Shown here piece by piece: positions 38,501 through 49,264 of a stretch of 64,000 bases of DNA. The notes under the pieces are model-generated. The model was not told the origin of the DNA and made no database searches. It saw only the letters and a list, made by a program, of their open reading frames with translations. Position 1 is the stretch's first letter. The number at the start of each line of letters is the position of its first letter. This stretch comes from Thraustochytrium sp. TN22 (taxonomy: Eukaryota; Sar; Bigyra; Thraustochytrida; Thraustochytriidae): contig JABLUY010000164.1 of the NCBI GenBank assembly GCA_013306675.1, positions 1-64,000 on the forward strand. Direction: 5' to 3'. The position numbers and the translations under genes are program-made.

Positions 38501-40108
38501 ATGCACGTAGACGCGCTCCACGACGCCGCGGCCGAACTTCTCGACCATGAGCTCGGCCGCTTTGACGTCGGCCTGGCCGTTGTCGCCAATGAAGATGTGC
38601 GTGTACTCGGGATATATGGAGTAGTACTGCTCGAAGTTCTTGAGCTTCTTGAGCGCCATGGGCATAAAGAGACCCCGCATCATGAAGGCCTGGCCGGACT
38701 CGAGGTCGCCCGGCAGCAGACTGGGCATGCAGTGCAGGGCCTGCATCTTCATGAAGGTGCGAAATTTACTGTACATGGTGGTCTCCGTGACGTCTTTGTA
38801 CACGTGCGGGCGCGCCGAGAGGAAGACGAGATCGCCGCTGCGCTTGGGCGGCCAGGCGCCCGCGTCCGCCAGCGCGCCGCGCGCACCAAGGTTCAACTCG
38901 CGGTAGAGCGCAGTGATGGCCGGGTAGAAGACTTTACGCCGGTACGAGACGTCGATGCCCGCCGGGTAGCGGCCGCCGGAGGAGAAGAGTGTGTCGTCTA
39001 CGTCGCTGAGGATCTTGCGCCATGAGCCCTTTTGCAGGCGCTTCTTGGCCAGCGAACTGCCCATGGCCATTTGCGCGGCCTGAATGGAGGCCTGCTTTCG
39101 GAAGTGCTGGAGGATCTTCTCGCGCACTTTAACGTCCGTGACGTCCTCGTAGACGAGCTTGTGCATGCTCTCCGCGGACCCCTTGTTGTCCACGAGCTGC
39201 TTGAGCTCGCTGAGCTCGTCGCCACGCACGGTGCTCAAAAGGTTCAGGACCCACTCCTGCGCCTCGGCCGCCGTGTCTGGGTGGTTCGTTAGGCGCAGCC
39301 CCTGGATGACGTCCAGCACGACCGCGCGCGACGAAAGGTTGAGCTCGGCGATTCGCCGCCGCGCCAAAATGTCCAAGAGCTCGCTGCGACACCGATTGCG
39401 TCGCCCCAACGGCGTGCTCGTGTCGGTGGCCTTGTTGTGGTTCTTGAGCTTGTAGGTAATGAGCTTCATCTCCACGCGCACGAGAATGTAATTGAGCTCG
39501 CTGCGCGAGCAGTTGTTGAAGACGCCCAAGATGGCGCGCTCGATCTCCACGAAGCGAGCGATGTTCCACATGGTGTGAAAGGTGGACGGCAGGGTCAGGT
39601 CCAGCTGGCTCACGTGCGCCTTCAGCAACGTCACGATCTCGTTCGCGCTGCTGTTCTGGATGAGCTCGTCAAAGTCCACCAGGCTCGGCAGCGTGCTCAG
39701 CCGCGTGCGGTGGTGCCGCTTGTCCAGGACGTGCGCGGTCATGGTGCTGCCCACGACCAGCACGAAGCCCACCAGGGGGCCGGCTGGGGCCCAGGCTGCC
39801 GCGCGGTACGGCGAGTCGGGCGCGAAGAGCAGCGTGCTGCTGAGCAGGAAGCTTGTCAGCATCCAGAACTGGTTCTCCAGGTTCTGCGACTGGTGCCAGA
39901 ACGCGTTGGCCTGCGTCACGTAGTGCAGCAGCATTAGGCAGACCACCAGGCACAGCGTCGCAAACATCGGCCTGGCCACGAACACCGTGCCCACGTAGGT
40001 CACGATGAGCCCGGCCAGCACGCGCAGGGTCCAGAACAGCACCGACGCCATGTCTCGCGCCGTCTCCACGCTGCTCTTGAGCGCCTTGCGCTGCCCATAG
40101 TCCATCAT
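35255..40108 (-). CDS. Large APP1-type phosphatidate phosphatase-like protein with five barrel-like repeats
   Basis: The product has 1617 residues. The N terminus has about four hydrophobic segments between 18 and 125 (RVLAGLIVTYVGTVF, ATLCLVVCLMLLHYV, FWMLTSFLLSSTLLF, GPLVGFVLVVGSTM), so it is membrane-bound. Near 360-540 lies an APP1/LNS2 HAD-like catalytic domain with ILSDVDDTLFSSGG (DxDxT, D near 368), LVFLSARPH and IFIGDNGQADVKAAE. Yeast App1 dephosphorylates phosphatidic acid to diacylglycerol. Then come five copies of a 40-residue module with a T.YG.G.V pattern (about 643, 971, 1073, 1216 and 1268), for example VKTPYGEGLVLKVRDSG. The tail has PPGHTSFSWL and PPGHTPFSWL flanking a polyglutamine run of 11. 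The module repeats recall oomycete proteins. Start MMDYGQ. Confidence 0.85.
35543..35576 (-). repeat. CAG trinucleotide tract in the APP1 gene
   Basis: About eleven CAG units encoding the polyglutamine run near the C terminus of the APP1-like protein. Similar coding CAG tracts occur in the COG3, DnaJ, small-HSP-like and GT61 genes. Confidence 0.9.
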
Positions 40109-41045
40109 GCCTGCGTGCCCGCCCGCCCGCCTGCCCGCCTGCCCGCCTGCCCGCCTGCCCTGCTAGCTAGCTAGCTGGCCGCGGCGTCCGCCGCCCTGGC
40201 GAGGAGAGTGCCTCTCCGCGCGCGGCCGCCGCGCTAGTACCCCTCGTGGTTCTCCCCTGCGAAGACGCGCGCGAGCGACGCCGCCTCCGACGCCGGGTCC
40301 TGCCGCAGCTGCCGCCGCGCGCGCGCGCGGTCGTGCGGGCGGGCGGGCGAGCGCGCGAGCGAGCGAGCGCGCGAGCGCGCGAGCGCGCGAGCGAGCCGCC
40401 GCCGCCGCGGCCGCGCGCGCCGCCGCGCGCCGACTTGAGGGACTGCCGCCCGCCCGCCCGCCTCCTTGCCTCGCAGCCTCGGCCTGCCTGCTGCGCCGCG
40501 CGATGACGACGATGCCGCGAGGCGAGCCCGCCTCGCGGCTGCGCGCGGCGCCCGCGGGCGAGCGCGGCGAGCGAGGAGGCGCGGCCGGAATCAACTCTCT
40601 CTCGCTCTGCCTGTTGCCTGCCTGCCTGTCTGTCAGTCTGCCATCTCAGCCTGGTGGCTGGCAGGCTGGCTGTCGTCGCTGGCGGGCGACGTGGCCGTCG
40701 GGGAGACCTCAGCTGCTACGTCCTGGTTCGGCGAGCTGCGTACAGCGGACAACACCGTAGTTGCGAAGCGCGAGCTGCCGCTCTGATGTGAGGCACAGCC
40801 TGAGCGCGCGGCCAGCCGGGCCAGACCCGGCGGGGGAACTTGGAGGAGTCTGTCTTGCGCACCTCTGCCGGCGACGGACGCGAGGTCGAAGAGAGAACTC
40901 GAAGAGAGAACTCGCGCGGCGTCCGTCAGAGTCGGAGCGCGCGTCGCGGCCGCTGCGTCATTGTGTTCTGTCATCATCTGCATCTTCGTCATCATTATGT
41001 GTCATCATCGTCAAGGGTAAAGCAGGCCTCAGGCTCGGCGCGCAC

Positions 41046-41081
<36 letters not shown>

Positions 41082-41118
41082 ACTCACTGCCAGTAGCTAG
41101 CTAGTAGCTAGTAGAGAG
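40109..41118. other. Intergenic, 5' of the APP1-like gene
   Basis: About 1 kb between two minus-strand genes. Short repeats dominate: a CCCGCCTG run directly upstream of the APP1 start (about 40113-40160), CTAGCTAGCTAG at about 40163-40174, a GCGAGCGA/GCGAGCGC run at 40350-40395, CCTG units near 40614-40630, a CTGT tract at 41045-41081, and TAGCTAGTAGCTAG at about 41094-41112 next to the LIM gene stop. No gene seen. Confidence 0.5.
41045..41081 (+). repeat. CTGT tetranucleotide tract
   Basis: Nine perfect CTGT units about 40 bp downstream (in gene orientation) of the stop codon of the LIM-GYF gene. Confidence 0.95.
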
Positions 41119-44100
41119 CTACTGGGAGAGCTGCGAGAGAGGCGTCCATTGCGGCATGCCGGGCGTCCATACGTGCGTGTTCGTGTCGATGGATCTGGCG
41201 ACGGCGAGCTGGTACAGCTGCTCGCCCGTCACCGGGCCTTGCTGGTTGCCCATGCGGTCGATAAAGAGAAAGCTTCCGAGCGGCACGGCCTGCGCAGCAC
41301 TGGCGTCGGCAGCAGCACTGGCACTTGCAGCGTCAGGAGCCTCAGCGACGGCCTCGGCGTCTGTATGAGCCGGCGAGGAGCCCTCAAGCTCCGCCCCCGC
41401 ATTGACGCCGTCATCCGTCAGGGCCTCCGCTTCTCCGGCCGAAGGCTCCGAGCCCGGGCCCTGCTCGTGCACGACAGGCTCATCGGCCGTCGCGTTGTCG
41501 GCCTGTTGGAGCTGCTGCTCGAGGAGTGCAAAGTCGTCCTCGCAAAAGAGTTCGTAGTGGGACATGTCGGCGGAGGGGCGCACAAAGCAGACGGCCGCGT
41601 CCAGGCCCTTGCCGCAGGCGTTGCACTTGAGGCAATGCTCGTGGCAGCGGAGACGGCCATCCTCGCCGGTGCGCACCATCTCTACGAGCTCGATGGGTTC
41701 CTCGTCGATGCGCGCCGCGCGCGTCGGCACGAGCACCTTGCGCGGCGTGGAGGTCTCCACCGCGAGCATGCAAACCACGCAGGTAGGGCGGAACTGCGTC
41801 TCGCAACAGGCTGCGCAGAAGACAAGCAGCCGGTGCTTCTCGAGCGGACTGCGACGCGCCGACTCCAGCGTCAGCTCCGTCTGGCAGCAGCAGCACTTGA
41901 AGCACTGCGGCGAGCGGTGCAGATGGAGGCCGGGCTCGAGCATGACGCCCTCGTCGGAGACGGCCTGGAGGCAGGCGACGCACTGCGGAAGCTCCTCCTC
42001 GCGCAGATGCTGCTCACAGAGCGCGAGGCTCATGCGCTGCGAGACATGCGCGCGGCTCGTGTGCGTGCCGCAGCGCGCACACGAGAGGTGGTGTTCGTGC
42101 CAGCTCCGATGCAGCGGGAAGAGGCGCGCGTTGGTGCCGGTCTCGCCGCACGACGGGCACTTGTCCTCCTGCTGCACGATGCACTCGGCGCAAAAGGGCC
42201 AGGCGCCGCCCACCTCGTCAACTTGCGGCGGGTCCTCCTCGTCCGAGGGGTCCAGCACGCGCGAGCACGTGTAGCAACGGAGGTGCTTCTTGTGCCACGT
42301 GTAGCCTTGCCACACGACGGCCTCGTCGCCGGTCGCGGCGTGGTGCTGGTGGTGCTGGTGGTGCTGGTGCTGGTGGTGCTGGTGGTGGTGATGGGCGGTG
42401 CCCGAGGGCGAGGGCGGCCGAAGGCGAATGGCCTGCGTTGGAAGCGTGGCGTCCGGCTGCGCTACGTGGTCCTTGCAGATCGGGCAGACCTGGGCCAGGG
42501 AGAGCACGCTGCTGAGCGTCGCGTCCAGCGTCGCCTCGGTGGTCGCCGCCAGCGGGCGCACGCGGCCCACCGCGTCGGCGTCCTCGCTCAGGACGAGGTG
42601 CTCGCTCTGGTCGCGCACCTGACGCACGTGCTGGCGCGCGGCGGCCGCGGCCGTGAGGTCGGGCTCGGCGAGGCGCTCGAGCGCGCGGAGCGACGCAAGG
42701 TCGGCGGCGCGCATGTTGCAGCAGTAGGAGCAGGCGCAAGTCTGCTCGACACGCACGCGCGCCTCGAGCACGGCGAGCTGTGCCTCGAGCATGGTGACGC
42801 GCATGCGCCGCTTGAGCGCGGCGCGCGCGCGTCGCGAGGTCTCCTGAATGTCATCCATGGCATGCAGGCGAAAGGGCTGGCGCGGCGGCGCGAGGGGCGG
42901 CGCGTCGGGGCGCCCGCTGAGCGCCTCGAGCGCCTCCTGCGCGACGCCGAGCGCGTCGGCGAGCATGGCGAGGCGCGCGCGGATGGCCTCGAGGCAGTCG
43001 CGCTCCCCCGAAGTGTCGCGCTCGCCCTCCAGAACGCCATCCAGCGTGTCGAGCATGTGGCGCGCGAAATCGACGTCCGCAAGGTAGACGGCGTCCTTGT
43101 CCAGATGGCAGCCGAGGTCGACACCGCGGCGCTGACCGAGGAGCTGGAACTCGAGGAAGTCGACCTGGTTCTCGGCCATCTCGATGGGCGCGCACTGGCC
43201 CAGGACAGGCTCCCAGAGCCAGTTCTCTTCGACCGTGCGGTGCAAGCTCTCGTCGGCGCCGTCGTCCACGCCGTCGTCCTCGTCTTCGTCCTCGTCGCCG
43301 GCGCGGGCGCCGCCCAAGAGCGTGCCCAGGCCGTCGGCCGCCTCGTCATCCTCCTCGTCCTCGTCGAGGTGATCGTGCGGATCGGAGGAGTCGCCGCCGT
43401 TGGCATCGTCGTCCTCGGCCTCGGCCTCCTCGGCGGAGAGCACGTGGAAGCTGTCGTCGGCGCCGCCGAGCTCGCCGAGCTCCTCGCCCGGCGAAAGGCT
43501 TGCAGACAGCACGGTGGAGGACCACTCGCTGCCGAAGGTGGAGTGGCGGCCGTGGTGCGCGGTAGCGGCAGCGGCGAGCCCGAGATCACTGGTGGAATTG
43601 GCGCGCGCCAACGTGGCGGCGCGCGCGGCGCGCGCGCGCAGGCGGCGCGAGCGGCGTGCGAGTTTGGCCCACTTGTTGTCGAACCCGAGGAGCGCGTCCT
43701 TGCGCGTGGGCATGTAAAGCAGAAAGACCTCGACGATGCGGAAGAAGCGCAGCGCCGCGAGGCGCGGCGCGCGCATGAGGACGTCGGCCTGCGCGCAGAG
43801 CAGGCTGCGCGCGAAGGCGACGCTGTCCGCGCGCCATCCGGCGAGGACGGCGGTTTCGTAGAGCGTCTGCTCGAGCCCCGGCACGCAGAGACTCGCAGAG
43901 CGCAAGTCCTCGCGCAAGTGGCTCACGCAGAGCAGCTCGGTTACGCGGCGCAAGATGAGCTCGGTGGCCTCGTCGCGGAAGTCCTTGTCGCTCGGGATGG
44001 TCTGCAGGATGCGCAAAAGGCCGGTGCGCCAACCATCGGTGGACTGCAGCATGTGCAGGCTGCGCGCGCTGGCGGTGCAGAGCGTGAAGAGGCTGGCGAC

Positions 44101-46606
44101 GAACTCCTTGCGCACGAGGTTGTCACTCATCCAGCCGAGCATGCACAGCATGACGGGCACGAGCTCGTGCGTGGCGACGCCAAGCGGCTGTGTGAACGGG
44201 TTGGTGGTTTGGAAGCTGTGGCCGTCGAGCGGCTGCACGATTTGGCCCGTGATGAGCTCGAAGAGAGTGGCGCAGTCCGAGTACTCGATGCCAGCGGCCG
44301 CCAGATTGGCGCGCGCCGAGCCGGCGTCGTTCGGATTGGACCACTGCTGGCTGGCGGCGGCGCTCTTGGAGGACCAGATGCGCTGGTCCAGCTTGAAAAT
44401 CTCGTGCTCTGGAATGCTAATGTCGGTGAGTCGGTGGAAGTTGAAGCCGGCTTCCAGGCCCAGCGCGCTACCCTCACGAACGCCCGACGCCAGGTCCTCG
44501 GAGCGGAAAGTGTGCACAGAGCCCACGAAGGACATGCTGGACCGCCGTGCCTGCATCATGAGCTGCGCAAGCCGCGAGTACCGCAGGCCCGACATGCGCA
44601 GGTCCGACCCGCGCAGCTGCGACATGCGCATGTCCGAGATGCGCGCGCCGAGCGGGCCTTCCTGCGCGGCGGCGCCGGAGGCGCCAGCCTCCGCGGCAGC
44701 GCCGGACGGCCGGCTCACGGGCATTTGCGACTTACGCTCCAGGGGGGCGCGCGCCAGCGCGCTGGCCAGCTCGGTCTGCCGCCGCGCCCCTGGCGCCGCG
44801 CGGCCCAGCCCAAGCGAGGTGCTGGCGCCTGTGCGCGGCCGCGCCAGCATTTCTGTGTGGCGTGCGCCGCCTGGATCCACAGGCGGCGCTCCGGCGGCGC
44901 CGCCGCCATGCGAAAGCAGCCCTCGGTGCGGCGAGCGCCCCAGCTCCGTGCGCCGGCGGCTTGGGCTTGGCGGCGTCGCCACAGCCAGGCCGTCGCGCTT
45001 GCTCGCCGGGTCGGCGCTGGCCGACGCCCGCGCCGCCCGAAAGCCGGAGAGCTTCGAGCTGGAGCGCGCGTGCTGATTTGGGTTCTGGTGGTGCGGGTCA
45101 TGATGTTGTTGCTGCTGGCCGCCCGCCTCGCTGCCACCGATGACGAAGCCGCTTGTCATGGACGTGTCGCAGGTGTCCCGCTTGGAGCTGCTCCCGGTCT
45201 CGAAGCTTGTGATGGGGTCGCGACGGCCACTGCCCAGGCTGCTGTATGGACCATTGCTGGAGGAGTTGCCGGACTGGGACCCGGTGGACCCCAGCGCGAA
45301 GGACGTTCGACTGCCGCGGCGCCGGCCGCGCTGCTCCAACTGCACCATACGGGTGAGGAGAGAGTGCGCAAAGGCACGCCGCACCAAGACGTGGCGCACC
45401 CGCGGGGGGTTGTCGCCGCCCAAGTTGGCGGCCAAGCGCTGCTGCACCTCGGCCAGCGCGTCGCTTGGCGGCGTCGAGGACAGCGCTTGCACGGTGAGCA
45501 CGTCGGGCGAAAGCACGCCGTACTCGAAGGCCTCGAGGCCGACCAGGAAGTCGCTGCAGCGCTCGTGTACGCTGCACGTGTGCAGGGCACGCCATAGGCC
45601 CTTGACGGCCCACCTCCGCACCTCGCGGTCGCTGCACCCCTGCAGCACGTCGAGGCACTCGAAGAAGATCGCCACGGACGAGGCCGTCCCGAGGCCGTGG
45701 TCGTCCGTACCCTGCTGCAGCCCACCGGCCCCGCGCACCCCGCCCGAGGCTTCGGCGTTCAGCTCGTCCATGTCCATGAGGCTCTCCAAGAGTGCTACGC
45801 ACTCCTCGGCGCGGAAAATGATGGCGGCCACCGCCTTGATGGCCTGCGCCGCGTCGCGTGGCAGCACGAGGGCAAAGTCTGCCGGCGAGGCCGGCGTCGC
45901 CGGGCTCGTTGGCGAAGCGGTCTCGCTGCTGCTGATGCTGCTGTTAGCCGCGTCCTCCTCGCAGGCGCGGCGTACAAGCCTGAGACACGCAAGCGCGGGA
46001 GCACACTCGTCCGACTCAGCCGCCAGGAAGAGCGCCTCCATGACGAGCTTCCAAAGCGGCTGCACCGGGCCCAGGTGCGGCAGCAGGTAGGGGCCCTCCC
46101 CCTCGCCGCTGCCACTGCCGCCGCCCGTAGCACTGCTGCCGTCTGCATCGGCGTCCGACGCCGCGCCCTCTCGTCGTGTTGGCGGCACGGCCTTTCCGTC
46201 TGCTGGATCTGATGTGAATTCTCCCGGCGCTCTTGGCGTCCCTCTCGTCTGCGACGCCGGCCACGAAGTTGCCGCTGCCGCGCCAAGGTGTGCCGCGAGC
46301 CCGCCCTCGGTCCCGCGTGGGAGCTGCTGCGGCGCCTCCCGCTGCGCCCCCTGCTGCCGCGCCTCCGGCTGCCGCGCCGCCTGCGCCTCCTGCGCCGCCG
46401 CCCGTGGCTGCGCTGCGCCGCCGTCCCCGCGCGCGCCGCCCTCGCCCTCGCCCTCGCCCTCGCCCTCGCCCGCGTCGCGCGCGTCGCTGCTGCTGCTCCT
46501 GCTGCTGCGGCCGGCCTCGCGCGCGGGGGCCCACGTCTCGTCCGCCTCGGACCGGCTGCCGGCGCCGCCGCCCAGCGCCTTGCCCCGCGCGCCGCCGCCC
46601 GGCGCC

Positions 46607-46637
<31 letters not shown>

Positions 46638-46653
46638 CGCGCGCGGCCTCCAT
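41119..46653 (-). CDS. Giant LIM-domain protein with C-terminal GYF_2-like domain
   Basis: The product has 1844 residues from the ATG at 46653. The first 220 residues are disordered (Gly/Ala/Arg, a Glu-Gly alternation). A long helical repeat-like middle (about 220-1250) with FFECLDVLQGCSDREVRRWA and IVEVFLLYMPTRKDALLG is of no family I can name. Around 590-720 is a Met/Arg/Ser repeat (SDMRMSQLRGSDLRMSGLRY). Residues about 1400-1710 hold zinc-binding clusters: CPICKDH, CYTCSRVLD, CPSCGET, CARCGTH, CVACLQA, CFKCCCCQ, CVVCMLA and CNACGKGL, in LIM-like spacing, with a His-rich tract (HHHHQHHQHQHHQHH) before them. The end (about 1790-1843) is GYF_2-like: DRMGNQQGPVTGEQLYQLA and VWTPGMPQWTPL. It is likely a scaffold at the cytoskeleton or nucleus. 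Confidence 0.8.
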
Positions 46654-48348
46654 CGGGGCGAAAACTTCTCTGCGCGCCGCGCCGCCGCGCCGCGCCTGCC
46701 TCGCCGCCCCACTCGCCTCGCCTCGACTCGACTCGTCGCTTTCTTCTTTTTTTCTCGCCTTCTTTCTTTCCAAGTTCTTCGCCCAGCCTGCGCCAACTTG
46801 AAGTCTTGCCTTGAAGTGCCCGCCCGCCTGCTTGGAAGCGACTCGCGCGAGCCGAGCGCGCACGCGGGCAGCGCCGCGGACAAACTCCTCCTGCCAGCTC
46901 GGCCGCGCCCAGCCTGAGGCCAGCTCGCTGGCGCGGCGCGGCCAGCCACCGGCCAGAGACCAGAGACGCAGCGCCGCGCGCTCGCAGTGCGGCTGGCTGC
47001 CCGTACGAGACGAGCGAGCTCACGCGCCGCCGCCTGCCTGCCTGCCTGCCTGCCTGCCGCCAGCCAGCCGCCCTGCCTGGGGCGCGCGCCGCCAACGCGC
47101 TGGCGCGTTGGAACACGAACTCGGAGGATGACAGGCAGGCAGACAGGCAGGCGCAGCAGCCCGGGTCGAAGACGATGCGACCAGGATGGTCTCGACGCAG
47201 GCCGCTGTAGGCGCGGCGAACTCGAGCCCGGAATCAAAGACAGAACTTACCCGGGTCCGAGGCAAGTCAATCTAGCCCGGGGCGAGCCAAGCGCCGGCCT
47301 GCCAGTGCAGCACGGCCTCGCTGTGCCGCCTGCCTGCGACGGCTGCCTGTCCCACGCGCGTGGCGCGGCTCGTGCGGCGTGGTCCGAGTCGTGGTCGGCA
47401 CGAGCGCCGGGCAGCACGGAGCACGCGCCCGCGACGCGCTGCGACGAAGTCTCGCGATCTCGCGCCGACATGCACGCGGCCACGGATGCGGACGAGCGCC
47501 GCGAGGCGGCCTCCGACAGGCTGCTGAGCCGCCGCCCTGACATGACTCGGATAGCGTGGCATGATCATCCACAAGCACACAGGACCACAGATCTATCTCG
47601 CCGCCGCCGCGCGGCCGCCGGGCCCGGCCGTGGCCGGCGGAAACTCGCTCGCAAGACCAGCCACCGGACAGGGCAGCAGCGCGGCGACGGCCTGCGCCCG
47701 GCCTGCCCGCGAGGCGCGCGGCGCGAGGCGTCGCGAGGCGTCGCGAGGCGTCGCGAGGCTCCGAGCGGAGCCGCAGGACTGCGGCAGGAGCATTCGAGAG
47801 CGGGACCGGCGCGCGCCGTCCCCTTTCCACGGTGGAGGACAACGTGGAGTTTGCCAGAAGTCGTCGGAAGCCGCCGGAGCGAGGCCGCTCGCAGCCGTCG
47901 CGGGCGCAGGCGGTCGCTCGGGCTGGCAGCTGCGCGGCGGGACTGCAGACAGAGAACTCGGTCGTGGAGAGGGCTGGCCGCGGGTCAGACTCGGACGGCG
48001 GCGACGAGGCCAGGCAGAACCACATCGAGCCAGGCGGCCCAGCTCCCGGCTCGCAGTCTCACGCGCGTAGTCTCGCAACCTGTGGCGCAGCGAGCGGGGG
48101 AGTGCAGGCCTGGCAGGGGTCACGCGCTCGCACCCGCCGTCGGAGGCGGACCGCGGCGGCACGGGCGTACTCGCAAGCCGCGGCTCGCACGCGGGCTCGC
48201 ACGCGGCTCGCACGCGGCCGGGAGGCGGCGTCCGAGCGCGACGAGTGCAGTGCTAGAGACAGGCCTTGAGACGTCGTCGTGTGCGGTGTGGGACGAGCGC
48301 GGCGGCCGCCGTCGAATCGCGACAGGCCGGACAGGCGGAAGAAGCAGC
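46654..48348. other. Divergent intergenic region, LIM gene to small-HSP-like gene
   Basis: No gene is supported in 1.7 kb. A CCTG tract lies at 47033-47058 on the LIM side and CAGG units at about 47130-47150 on the other side, so each lies with CAGG on the coding strand of its neighbour. AACTTGA is at 46795-46801, about 140 bp upstream of the LIM start. The long open frame from 46987 into the small-HSP-like gene reads as Arg/Ala-rich shadow. Confidence 0.5.
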
Positions 48349-49158
48349 ATGACGGACAAGCGCAAGCTCGTTGTGTTGGCGCTCAGTGTGCTGGTCATGG
48401 CGGTGCTCGCGCAACCCGGTCTGGCCTTTGGCTTCCGGGGCCCCGGGTTTGCTGATTTCGGATTCCACCACCCGCACCACGCGCAGCGGCATCGCAGCGC
48501 CATGATGCAGCATCAGCAGCAGCAGCGCAGGCTCCAGCAGCAGCTCCAGCAACAGCAGCAGCAACAGCAGCACCAGCACCACCATCACCAGCCATTCGGC
48601 GCTCCTCGCCACCGATTCGCGGACGAGGGCCCGTCGTGCCAGGTCTGGCCGCACCAGGCCAAGTGCCAGGAGCGCCGCGCGCCGCAGCAGCCTGTGATGG
48701 AGCGTGCCTATCGCGTGGTGGACGCCGGCCAGACCTACGAGCTCCGCATCGAGGCGCCCGAGGCGCGCAAGGGCGCCCTCTTTGACTTTGATGTGGACCG
48801 CGAGGGCACCTTGCACGTGACGGACCGCGCGCAGCCTGCGCGCTTCAACCGCGCCTTTCAGCTGCCACCCGGTGTGGGACGCGACGACCTCCGCCTGCGC
48901 TCGGACCGCGACGTGCTCACCGTGCTTGTGCCCAAGCACGCCCATGCACAGGCGGCTCCTGCCGCAACACCAGCGCCAGCCGCCGCGGCGCCTGTGCCGC
49001 CCGCTGCTGCGGAGTCGCCAAAGGTGGCGCCCTCCGCGCCAAAGACCTCCGACACCGGCATTGTCATCGAGGACGCCCCGGCCGACGACTTCACCGCCGT
49101 GGACGAGGACGCAGCCACTGGCTGGGTCGACAACCGCGGCATCTTTCGCGAGTACTGA
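48349..49158 (+). CDS. Secreted or ER small-heat-shock-like protein with Gln/His-rich insert
   Basis: The product has 269 residues from ATG 48349. A signal peptide is clear (KLVVLALSVLVMAVLAQPGLAF). A Gln/His-rich stretch follows (about 48-82). Residues about 118-196 resemble an alpha-crystallin/HSP20 fold: YRVVDAGQTYELRIEAPEA, FDFDVDREGTLHVTD, RFNRAFQLPPGVGRDDLRL and DVLTVLVPK. Small HSPs bind unfolding proteins without ATP. The C-terminal 70 residues are Ala/Pro-rich, then acidic, with no HDEL-type signal (ends GIFREY). Small HSPs in the secretory pathway are unusual, and BiP lies 15 kb away. The stop faces the TIR-like gene across 106 bp. Confidence 0.78.
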   Translation: MTDKRKLVVLALSVLVMAVLAQPGLAFGFRGPGFADFGFHHPHHAQRHRSAMMQHQQQQRRLQQQLQQQQQQQQHQHHHHQPFGAPRHRFADEGPSCQVWPHQAKCQERRAPQQPVMERAYRVVDAGQTYELRIEAPEARKGALFDFDVDREGTLHVTDRAQPARFNRAFQLPPGVGRDDLRLRSDRDVLTVLVPKHAHAQAAPAATPAPAAAAPVPPAAAESPKVAPSAPKTSDTGIVIEDAPADDFTAVDEDAATGWVDNRGIFREY

Positions 49159-49264
49159 CCGCCGCATGAACATCACAACTGTAATTTTCAATTGATGCTG
49201 ATTCTTGACTGGGAGTTGCTTGATTCTCAAGTTGGCGAGGGTGGGGAGGGAGGGCTTCAGACAG

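Noticed and set aside
41149-45597. 1482-codon open frame antisense to the LIM gene
   Set aside because: It is the complement of a GC3-rich gene; its translation is Arg/Ala/Leu-rich and matches nothing, while the sense frame shows zinc-binding clusters and a GYF_2-like end.
46987-48348. 450-codon in-frame extension upstream of the small-HSP-like gene
   Set aside because: Arg/Ala-rich sequence with no domain, ending at a canonical signal peptide that only works as an N terminus.
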